This document shows positions 1 through 5,052 of a stretch of 5,053 nucleotides of DNA, in pieces. Origin of the DNA: Pseudomonadota bacterium (GTDB taxonomy: Bacteria; Pseudomonadota; Alphaproteobacteria; Rhizobiales; Beijerinckiaceae); assembly GCA_023452965.1 (NCBI GenBank), contig JAEXUU010000346.1, positions 1 through 5,053 on the forward strand, read 5' to 3'. Under the pieces are notes generated by a model that saw nothing but the letters and a program-made list of their open reading frames with translations, made no database searches and was not told the origin of the DNA. Within the stretch, counting starts at the first letter, position 1; every line of letters starts with the position of its first letter. The position numbers and the translations under genes were made by a program.

Positions 1-774
1 GGTTGCATCTGCTGCACGGTGCGCGGCGACCTGATCCGCATCCTCGACGGGCTGATGAAGCGCAAGGGCAAGTTCGACGCGATCATCGTCGAGACCACCG
101 GCCTCGCCGACCCCGCGCCGGTCGCCCAGACCTTCTTCGTCGACCAGGATGTCGGCGACGCGACCAAGCTCGACGCGGTCGTCACCGTGACCGACGCCAA
201 GTGGCTGAAGGACCGGCTCAAGGATGCGCCCGAGGCGAAGAACCAGATCGCCTTCGCCGACGTGATCATCCTCAACAAGACCGACCTCGTCACCGAGGCG
301 GAGCTGGCCGAGGTCGAGAGCGCGATCCGCGCGATCAACCCCTACGCCAAGCTGCACAAGACGACGCGTTGCGAACTGCCGATCGAGAACCTTCTCGACC
401 GCAACGCGTTCGATCTCGACCGCATCCTCGACATCGAGCCCGACTTCCTCGAGGCCGGACACCACCACCACCATGCGGACGACGTCCGCTCCATGTCCTT
501 CACCATTCCCGGCGATGTCGACCCCGACAAGTTCATGCCGTGGATCAACGATCTCAGCCAGGCGCAGGGGCCGAACATCCTGCGCTCCAAGGGCATCCTC
601 GCCTTCAAGGGCGAGCCGCGGCGCTTCGTCTTCCAGGGCGTGCACATGATCCTAGACGGTGACCTGCAGCGCGACTGGAAGGACGGCGAGGCACGGCAGT
701 CACGGCTGGTCTTCATCGGCCGCGATCTCGACGAGAAGGCTTTGCGCGAGGGGTTTCTGGCCTGCGCGGCCTGA
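1..774 (+). CDS. COG0523/CobW-family GTP-binding protein (metallochaperone type), 5'-truncated by window edge
   Basis: The reading frame is open from base 1, so the gene starts upstream; 257 residues are visible. The first residues, GCICCTVRGDL, are the CxCC metal-binding signature of COG0523 (G3E family P-loop GTPases, relatives of CobW, YjiA and ZNG1). Next come the ETTGLADPAP block (residues 31-40, the nucleotide-pocket region after strand 3) and NKTD (92-95, guanine recognition). A run of five histidines (154-158) lies in the linker before the CobW C-terminal domain (about 163-254, with the RSKGIL and FQGVHM blocks). The Walker A loop and roughly the first 60-80 residues of a usual 320-400-residue protein are off the window. 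Family members are cytoplasmic GTPases that hand metal ions, often zinc or cobalt, to client proteins; the metal cannot be read from sequence. The His run and CxCC fit metal binding. A WD40 protein and a small Cys protein follow on the same strand. Family assignment is firm, client unknown. Confidence 0.93.
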   Translation, partial: GCICCTVRGDLIRILDGLMKRKGKFDAIIVETTGLADPAPVAQTFFVDQDVGDATKLDAVVTVTDAKWLKDRLKDAPEAKNQIAFADVIILNKTDLVTEAELAEVESAIRAINPYAKLHKTTRCELPIENLLDRNAFDLDRILDIEPDFLEAGHHHHHADDVRSMSFTIPGDVDPDKFMPWINDLSQAQGPNILRSKGILAFKGEPRRFVFQGVHMILDGDLQRDWKDGEARQSRLVFIGRDLDEKALREGFLACAA

Positions 775-800
775 GTGCGCCTGCCGACACGCCATACATC

Positions 801-846
801 CCGCCGTCATCGCGGAGCGACCTGCGGTCGTCCGGGATGACGGCGG
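801..846. repeat. Palindromic extragenic hairpin element (REP-like)
   Basis: A 46-base near-perfect inverted repeat lies between the GTPase and WD40 genes. The outer arms CCGCCGTCATC (801-811) and GATGACGGCGG (836-846) pair perfectly over 11 bp. After one G-G mismatch (812/835), CGGA (813-816) pairs with TCCG (831-834). After a bulged G (817), CGACC (818-822) pairs with GGTCG (826-830), closing on a TGC triloop. That makes 20 pairs in total. No T-run follows, so it is not a classical intrinsic terminator. The form fits a REP-like dispersed extragenic element or an mRNA-stabilising hairpin at the 3' end of the GTPase transcript. Copy number cannot be seen here. Confidence 0.75.
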
Positions 847-892
847 AGGTTGGCTGATCTACTCGGATAGTGGTTCCCCTCGCCCGAGATTT

Positions 893-907
893 TGCTAGAC
901 CGCGACC
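893..907 (+). promoter_or_regulatory. Candidate extended -10 promoter for a leaderless WD40 mRNA
   Basis: TG at 893-894 followed by one base and TAGACC (896-901) resembles an extended -10 element, and the ATG follows six bases later. No Shine-Dalgarno sequence lies ahead of the ATG at 908. The expected transcription start therefore falls at or next to the start codon, suggesting leaderless translation. The -35 region around 872-878 is poor. This is a pattern-based guess; the gene could also be read through from the GTPase. Confidence 0.4.
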
Positions 908-1915
908 ATGGACACCATCAGCAAACCCGTCTCGCTGCGCGAGCATGTCGTTCCCGTCGAAGGCGGCGAGCATGTCGTCGCCGTCGCCTGGCTGAAGCAG
1001 ACCCTGGCGCTGGCGCTCGCCGATGGGCGGGTGCTGCGTTGGCGCGACGGCGCGGTCGATAGCGTCGCCGCGCATCGCGGCGGCATCCTCAGCGCCTGCT
1101 CGGATGCAGAGCGCCTGATCAGCGGCGGTGACGACGGCCGCGTGGTCGCGACGGCTGGCGAAGGCGAGCCGACGGAGATCGCCGCAGATCCGAAGCGGCG
1201 CTGGGTCGACGCGGTGACGCTGTCGAGCTCCGGCAGCATCGCCTGGAATGTGGGCCGCTCGGTCCATGCCCGCGACGACAAGGGCAAGGTCAAGTCGCTC
1301 GACGTCGCCTCGACGCCGCAAGGCGTGGTCTTCGCGCCGAAGGGCTACCGGCTCGCCATCGCCCAGATGAACGGGGTGTCGCTCTGGTATCCGAACACCG
1401 AGGCGAAGCCGGAATTCCTGGAATGGAAGGGCTCGCATCTCGACGTCACCTGGTCGCCGGACGGGCGCTTCGTCGTCACCTCGATGCAGGAGAACGCCCT
1501 GCATGGCTGGCGGCTCGGCGACAAGCCGACCCATATGCGCATGACCGGCTATCCGGCGAAGCCGCGCTCGCTGTCCTGGTCGCATGACGGGCTCTGGCTC
1601 GCCTCGAGCGGGGCGGATGCCGCGATCGTCTGGCCTTTCCAGGGCGAGGGGCCGACCGGTAAGGCGCCGCGCGAATGCGGCGCCCGCCATGCCAAGGTCA
1701 CCCGCGTCGCCTTCCATCCGAAGGCGCTGGTACTCGCGGTCGGCTATGATGATGGCTGCATCCTGATGATCCGTCTGGTCGACGGCTCGGAGCTGCTGGT
1801 CCGCGCGGCGCAGCGCGGCAGCGGCATCACCGCCTTCGCCTGGGACAAGGCCGGCAAGCGGCTCGCCTTCGGCGCCGAGGACGGGGCGGCGGGCGTCCTG
1901 ACCCTGCCGGGCTGA
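908..1915 (+). CDS. WD40 repeat beta-propeller protein
   Basis: This is a 335-residue protein made almost entirely of degenerate WD40 repeats, with no signal peptide or membrane segment, so probably cytoplasmic. About seven to eight blades can be traced: near 22-47, 57-82, 97-122, 137-161 (ending SLWYP), 177-203 (DVTWSPDGRF, ending HGWRL), 219-243 (SLSWSHDGLW, ending AIVWPF), 261-290 (HAKVTRVAFHP) and 305-334 (ITAFAWDKAGKRLAF). WD40 propellers are protein-interaction scaffolds, and no catalytic motif is visible. ATG 908 is chosen because it begins the compact N-terminus and sits just after a -10-like element; there is no clear Shine-Dalgarno site. It follows the GTPase by 133 bases and is five bases ahead of the next small gene. 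The pairing suggests a scaffold or partner role for the metal GTPase, but this is inference from context. Fold assignment is secure; function is unknown. Confidence 0.9.
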   Translation: MDTISKPVSLREHVVPVEGGEHVVAVAWLKQTLALALADGRVLRWRDGAVDSVAAHRGGILSACSDAERLISGGDDGRVVATAGEGEPTEIAADPKRRWVDAVTLSSSGSIAWNVGRSVHARDDKGKVKSLDVASTPQGVVFAPKGYRLAIAQMNGVSLWYPNTEAKPEFLEWKGSHLDVTWSPDGRFVVTSMQENALHGWRLGDKPTHMRMTGYPAKPRSLSWSHDGLWLASSGADAAIVWPFQGEGPTGKAPRECGARHAKVTRVAFHPKALVLAVGYDDGCILMIRLVDGSELLVRAAQRGSGITAFAWDKAGKRLAFGAEDGAAGVLTLPG

Positions 1916-1920
1916 GCGCG

Positions 1921-2190
1921 ATGCGCTTCGGCCTGTTCGGCAGGGGCAAGCGCGAGGCCGGCGGCACAGATGCCGCGGCCGAGGTGAAGCGACAGGTGCG
2001 CGCGCTGCTCGCCCTGCCGGAGAATGCGGTGATCGCCGTCAACGAGATCCTCTGCGCCGATCCGGCCTGCCCGGGGACGGAGACGGTGATCCTGGTGATG
2101 AATCCCGGCGAGAAGACGAAGGCCTTCAAGGTTCAGAGCGCCCTGGCGGAGCTGACGCCGGAGGCATTGGCGCAGGCGCTGGCGCCCTGA
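1921..2190 (+). CDS. Small conserved-type hypothetical protein with Cys-x4-Cys motif
   Basis: This 89-residue soluble protein starts five bases after the WD40 stop codon, so translation is probably coupled; no strong Shine-Dalgarno site is visible. It has a short Gly/Arg-rich N-terminus (MRFGLFGRGK), a predicted helix (about 19-32, ending at LPEN), a strand and a motif CADPACPGTETVI (45-57) with two cysteines four residues apart. A second strand, a Lys-rich turn (NPGEKTKAFK, 61-70) and a C-terminal helix (LTPEALAQAL) follow. The pattern of helix, strand, CxxxxC, strand and helix looks like one small domain, not a spurious ORF. Codon use and GC-rich third positions match the neighbours. I do not recognise a characterised family; the two cysteines could bind a metal or form a disulfide. 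Its place behind a COG0523 GTPase makes metal binding the more attractive guess, but nothing in the sequence proves it. Confidence 0.8.
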   Translation: MRFGLFGRGKREAGGTDAAAEVKRQVRALLALPENAVIAVNEILCADPACPGTETVILVMNPGEKTKAFKVQSALAELTPEALAQALAP

Positions 2191-2224
2191 AGCTCCCGCG
2201 ACATTCGCTTTATCGGGCGCGGGT

Positions 2225-2245
2225 GATAGGTTACATGTAACTATC
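2225..2245. promoter_or_regulatory. Palindromic operator of the toxin-antitoxin operon
   Basis: GTTACATGTAAC (2230-2241) is a perfect 12-bp palindrome. It is flanked by GATA (2225-2228, then one extra G) and TATC (2242-2245), which extend the inverted repeat to ten pairs per side-to-side arm set. It lies 12 bases ahead of the antitoxin ATG and overlaps the likely promoter: TTCGCT (2204-2209) and TAGGTT (2227-2232) are weak -35/-10 candidates 17 bases apart. Antitoxins of type II systems commonly bind such palindromes and, together with the toxin, repress their own operon. That role here is inferred from position and symmetry. Confidence 0.65.
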
Positions 2246-2247
2246 GC

Positions 2248-2252
2248 GGAGG
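2248..2252 (+). promoter_or_regulatory. Shine-Dalgarno site of the antitoxin gene
   Basis: GGAGG lies five bases ahead of the ATG at 2258. It is the only strong ribosome binding site seen ahead of any gene start visible in this window, and it fixes the antitoxin start. It fits the need for more antitoxin than toxin, since the toxin start has no comparable site. Confidence 0.8.
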
Positions 2253-2257
2253 CTCTT

Positions 2258-2482
2258 ATGGCCGCTCCATCCAGCGTGAACAACTCGCAGCGCAAGGTCA
2301 GGCAGCATCGCGAAAGGCTGCGGGCGCAGGGGTTGCGTCCAATCCAGATCTGGGTTCCGGACGTGCGGGCAGCCTCTTTCAAGGCTCAGGCGCACACGCA
2401 ATCCCTCGCTGTGGCTGCTGGCAGCCAGGCCGAAGCGGACCAATCCTTCATCGATGCGGTGTCGGAATGGGGCGATGAATGA
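2258..2482 (+). CDS. MazE-like (DUF3018-type) antitoxin of a type II TA system
   Basis: This 74-residue protein has a basic N-terminal half (QRKVRQHRERLRAQGLRP, 11-28) followed by IQIWVPDVR (29-37) and an acidic, helical C-terminus ending FIDAVSEWGDE. The RxHRERLRAxGLRPIQIWVPD arrangement is typical of the DUF3018 'antitoxin MazE family' proteins found beside PemK/MazF toxins. The N-terminal part is expected to bind operator DNA and the acidic tail to bind and block the toxin; the split is from family knowledge. The start is fixed by GGAGG five bases upstream. The stop overlaps the toxin start as ATGA, giving translational coupling. The palindrome at 2225-2245 is the likely autoregulatory operator. 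Confidence 0.9.
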   Translation: MAAPSSVNNSQRKVRQHRERLRAQGLRPIQIWVPDVRAASFKAQAHTQSLAVAAGSQAEADQSFIDAVSEWGDE

Positions 2483-2844
2483 GGCGTGGCCAGATCTGGA
2501 CCGTATCGGGCGGACAGGATTACGTTGGAAAACCGCGACCCGTGGTCATCCTGCAGGAAGACAGCTTCGACGCCACGGCCTCGATCACCATCTGCGCCTT
2601 CACGACCGACGAGACTGAGGCGCCACTGTTTCGCCTGTTGGTGCAACCGAATGAGCGCAACGGGCTCCGCTCCGCGTGCCGACTCATGGTCGACAAGATT
2701 ACCACGGTGCCGAAAGCGAAGCTCGGCGCGCAGATCGGACAGTTGAGCGACGAGGATATGCTACGCCTCAATCAGGCGGTGACGGTCTTTCTCGGACTGG
2801 CAGGCCCGGTTCGGAGGCGGCACGGGCCGTCGTCCGACGAATGA
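2479..2844 (+). CDS. PemK/MazF-family endoribonuclease toxin
   Basis: This 121-residue protein has the full MazF/PemK layout: MRRGQIW at the N-terminus (strand 1), then GKPRPVVILQ (17-26) with the conserved Arg20 that corresponds to the catalytic-site arginine of MazF. ICAFTT (38-43) carries the Thr of the active site, and SACRLMVDKITTVPK (65-79) is the conserved core near the dimer interface. The GQLSDEDMLRLNQAVTVFLGL helix (87-107) closes the fold. Family members are cytoplasmic dimers that cleave mRNA at short sequence motifs; the target motif cannot be predicted. All key positions look intact and there is no frameshift, so the toxin is probably active. Its ATG overlaps the antitoxin stop by four bases (ATGA) and it has no good Shine-Dalgarno site of its own. 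The last residues (RRRHGPSSDE) are a charged tail beyond the core. Sampled 60-base blocks in the pair are mostly about 62% GC against about 68-70% in neighbouring genes. Confidence 0.93.
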   Translation: MRRGQIWTVSGGQDYVGKPRPVVILQEDSFDATASITICAFTTDETEAPLFRLLVQPNERNGLRSACRLMVDKITTVPKAKLGAQIGQLSDEDMLRLNQAVTVFLGLAGPVRRRHGPSSDE

Positions 2845-2892
2845 GACCGTTGTTCCCCGACATGCTCTGTCAGCAGTGCCTGTGGCAGCACC

Positions 2893-2921
2893 TTAACCTT
2901 CGCGTGCCGCCTCGCTAGCTT
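2893..2921 (+). promoter_or_regulatory. Candidate promoter of the YcaQ-like gene
   Basis: TTAACC (2893-2898) and TAGCTT (2916-2921) are separated by 17 bases and resemble -35 and -10 hexamers. The ATG at 2929 follows the -10 by seven bases, so the transcript would start at or near the ATG and lack a leader. No Shine-Dalgarno site is present. This gives the glycosylase gene its own expression, independent of the toxin-antitoxin operon. Confidence 0.45.
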
Positions 2922-2928
2922 GCGGCAA

Positions 2929-4083
2929 ATGGCGACGCGACCCCGCAAGATTCCGGCACTGGGCAAGGCCCAGGCCCGCAGCATCTGGCTCAGGGCCCAG
3001 CGCCTAGACAGGGCCGAGCCCTTCGGTGCCGGTCCTGCGGCGACAGAGGCCGCAGTCGCGCATCTCGGCTATGTCCAGATCGACACGATCAACGTGATCG
3101 AGCGCTGCCATCACCACATCCTCTACAGCCGGATTCCCGCCTATCGCCGGGCCGACCTCGTGCAGGCGCAATCGGCCGACAAGGCGGTGTTCGAGTACTG
3201 GACGCATGCGCTGTCCTATGTGCCGGCTGCGGATATCCGCTATTTCCTGCCGGCGATGAAGGCGCACAGGGCAGAGCCGAAACGCTGGTCCTCGGTCGGC
3301 GGAAGCGAGGAAGCCCGCAAGCTGCTCGCGCGCATCCGCAAGGAGGGCGCGCTCACCATCCGCGACATCGACACCGACGTCCTGGTCGAGAAGACGCATC
3401 TCTGGGCCAGCAAGAAGCCCTCGAAGGGCCTGCTGGAGCGGGCCTTCTACGATGGCGAGCTCGTCATCTCCGCCCGCTCGGGCATGCTCAAGACCTATGA
3501 GCTGATGGACCGGCATTTCGGCTGGGAGAAGCGGCCGACGCCGGCCTCCGAGCGGCAGGTCGTCGCCTACAAGCTCGACCGGGCCCTGCGCGCGCAGGGC
3601 GTCGTCAGCCTCGATTCGATCTGCCATCTCGACGCGCCCAGCAAGAAGGCCGTGGCCGAGCTCATCGCCGCCAGGGTGAAGCGCAGGCAATTGGTCGAGG
3701 TCAGGATCGAGGGAGCCTCGACCTCGCCGCATTGGGCGGCGCCGGAGGTTCTGGAACCGGCGGCGCCGGCGGGCGAGGAGCTCGTCCATATCCTGTCGCC
3801 CTTCGACCCGCTGATCATCCAGCGCAAGCGGCTGAAGCTGTTCTTCGGCTACGACCACCTGTTCGAGGCCTATCTGCCGAAGGAGAAGCGCGCCTTCGGC
3901 TATTTCGGCCTGCCGGTGCTGGAGGGAGACCGGATCGTCGCCGTCGCCGACCTCAAGGCCGACCGGGCCGGACGCAAGCTCTTGATCCAGCAATGGACCT
4001 GGCTCGAGCCGGCGCCCTCGGCGGAGCTGCGCCGGCGGGTCGATGCGGAGATGGAGCGGTTCGAGCTTTTCCAGCTCGGCTGA
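2929..4083 (+). CDS. ycaQ: YcaQ/AlkX-family DNA glycosylase (winged-helix, HTH_42 family)
   Basis: This 384-residue protein matches COG3214 (DUF1006/HTH_42), the family of E. coli YcaQ and Streptomyces AlkZ, which remove bulky alkylated bases or unhook interstrand crosslinks. An N-terminal winged-helix region contains LGYVQIDTINVIERCHHH (46-63). Q50-I51-D52 is the Q-x-D catalytic motif of the YcaQ/AlkX branch, as opposed to Q-x-Q in AlkZ. The EYWTHA block (89-94), LSPFDPLIIQRKR (289-301) and YDHLFEAYLPKEKRAFGYF (308-326) are further family hallmarks. There is no signal peptide, so the protein is cytoplasmic. A TTG at 2920 in frame is possible, but ATG 2929 is preferred because it lies directly after a promoter-like pair and begins the typical basic N-terminus; neither has a Shine-Dalgarno site. 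The length is near that of E. coli YcaQ and no key block is missing. It sits 84 bases after the toxin and converges with the next gene. Confidence 0.92.
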   Translation: MATRPRKIPALGKAQARSIWLRAQRLDRAEPFGAGPAATEAAVAHLGYVQIDTINVIERCHHHILYSRIPAYRRADLVQAQSADKAVFEYWTHALSYVPAADIRYFLPAMKAHRAEPKRWSSVGGSEEARKLLARIRKEGALTIRDIDTDVLVEKTHLWASKKPSKGLLERAFYDGELVISARSGMLKTYELMDRHFGWEKRPTPASERQVVAYKLDRALRAQGVVSLDSICHLDAPSKKAVAELIAARVKRRQLVEVRIEGASTSPHWAAPEVLEPAAPAGEELVHILSPFDPLIIQRKRLKLFFGYDHLFEAYLPKEKRAFGYFGLPVLEGDRIVAVADLKADRAGRKLLIQQWTWLEPAPSAELRRRVDAEMERFELFQLG

Positions 4084-4084
4084 A

Positions 4085-4096
4085 GCCCTGCAGGGC
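4085..4096. other. 12-bp perfect palindrome in a convergent gene gap
   Basis: GCCCTGCAGGGC is a perfect palindrome centred in the 18 bases between the stop codons of the glycosylase gene (+) and the SGNH-like gene (-). As RNA it could form only a short stem with a four-base loop and has no T-run on either side, so a bidirectional terminator role is possible but weakly supported. Confidence 0.3.
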
Positions 4097-4101
4097 GCGG
4101 G

Positions 4102-5052
4102 TCAGTTCGGCCTCGGCCAGCGGAAATCATCGGCGCGGCCCGGCTTCGGCTCCGGCGCGACGCCATCTCCGAAGATCCGGTCGAGCTGGGTCGCGGTATC
4201 GCCTCGGCCGCGTGCGTCCTGGATCGAGGCCAGCAGCGCGGATTCGCCGACCGCCGGTGGCGCGCCGGTCAAGGGCAGGATCGGACCCGCGAGCGGCCGC
4301 ACGGGGATGACCGGGACGAGCGCGAGATCGTCCGTCCGGCCGCTGACCATGCGGTCGATCAGGCGCTCGATGGCGCCCGGCTGCTGCTCCGGTGGTACCG
4401 GTCCAGCGGTCCCGGGATCGGAGGGCAGGGCGATGACGTTCTCGCTCGGCGTATGGTCGAGGATGCGGCGGATCAGGACGTCGACGAAATGGGCGGCCTT
4501 GCGGGCGCCGGCCTTGGTGAAGTGCACGCCGTCGCCGAGGCGCAGCCTGGTGGTCTGGCCGTCCACGTCCGGACCCATCGCGCTGTAGCGGTTCTCGGCG
4601 TCGAGATAGGGCGTCCAGAGATCGACGAACTGCCCGCCGGAGGCCTCGACGCTCTTGCGGAAGACGTCGTTCAGCACGGTGAGGTCGGTCGAGAGCCGGG
4701 TATTCTGCATCGGCGGCGCGCCGGCCCAGATCAGCGGCACCCGCCTTGCCGCGAAGGCCGCCGTTATCGCCTCGACGCGGGAGCGGTAGATCTGCAGCCA
4801 ACGCTCGCTCAGCGGCTCGTGGGTGATGTCGCCCTCGCGGATCGCCTGGCGGTCGTTGGGGCCCAGCGAGATGACGCCGACCATGATCTTGGGGTCGGCG
4901 GCGAGCAGCTCCACCACCGCCTTCGGCCAGTCGTAGAAATCGGTACGCACCAGGCCGCTATCGGCCTTGGCCTTGCGCTGCACGGCGACATCGGCCCGGT
5001 CGTTCAGGCTGTCGGCGAGGCCGATGGCGATCTGGTCGGCGAGCGTGTCGCC
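4102..5052 (-). CDS. DUF459/SGNH-hydrolase-like protein, 5'-truncated by window edge
   Basis: The minus-strand frame stays open to the right edge, so the GTG at 4983 is internal and the true start lies outside; 316 residues are visible. In the family's order: GDTLADQIAIGLAD at the very edge (block I), ISLGPNDRQ (block III, G64-x-N66-D67), WAGAPPM (110-116), and LGDGVHFTKAGARKAA (block V, with the catalytic Asp174 and His177 as DGVH). This is the SGNH/GDSL layout of the DUF459 (COG2845) proteins common in Alphaproteobacteria, usually exported. A signal peptide would be in the missing part. The usual block I serine is threonine here (GDT). From about residue 200 onward the protein is a Pro/Ala/Gly-rich tail of over 100 residues, probably disordered, ending DDFRWPRPN. 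Substrate is unknown; related SGNH proteins act on acyl or acetyl esters. The gene ends 18 bases from the convergent glycosylase gene. Confidence 0.87.
   Translation of the reverse strand, partial: GDTLADQIAIGLADSLNDRADVAVQRKAKADSGLVRTDFYDWPKAVVELLAADPKIMVGVISLGPNDRQAIREGDITHEPLSERWLQIYRSRVEAITAAFAARRVPLIWAGAPPMQNTRLSTDLTVLNDVFRKSVEASGGQFVDLWTPYLDAENRYSAMGPDVDGQTTRLRLGDGVHFTKAGARKAAHFVDVLIRRILDHTPSENVIALPSDPGTAGPVPPEQQPGAIERLIDRMVSGRTDDLALVPVIPVRPLAGPILPLTGAPPAVGESALLASIQDARGRGDTATQLDRIFGDGVAPEPKPGRADDFRWPRPN

Noticed and set aside
713..1717. Long minus-strand open frame (334 codons) opposite the WD40 gene
   Set aside because: Its translation is Arg/Ala/Gly/His-rich with no recognisable domain, it runs antisense to a clear WD40 protein and it spans the hairpin; it is a by-product of high GC at third positions.
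2195..2223. CCCGCG (2195-2200) and CGCGGG (2218-2223) as a terminator after the small Cys gene
   Set aside because: The stem is only 6 bp with a 17-base loop and no T-run; such GC matches are expected by chance at this composition.
1744..2382. Minus-strand open frame across the small Cys protein, intergenic gap and antitoxin
   Set aside because: It crosses a promoter/operator and two plus-strand genes and its product is not protein-like.
2863..2890. Possible hairpin after the toxin gene (TGCC-TGT-GGCA core)
   Set aside because: Only four pairs form at the core and there is no T-run, so it does not support a terminator.
3004..3993. Long minus-strand open frame (329 codons) opposite the glycosylase gene
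   Set aside because: The sense strand carries all YcaQ family motifs; the antisense product is low in complexity (many R, L, G, D, E) and has no motif.
4043..4588. Plus-strand open frame opposite the SGNH-like gene
   Set aside because: It overlaps the end of the glycosylase gene, has a Ser/Arg/Gly-rich composition and no domain, while the minus strand has the SGNH blocks.
4981..4983. GTG at 4983 as start of the SGNH-like gene
   Set aside because: The frame stays open to the window edge and the residues before it (GDTLADQIAIGLAD) match block I of the family, so the true start is outside.
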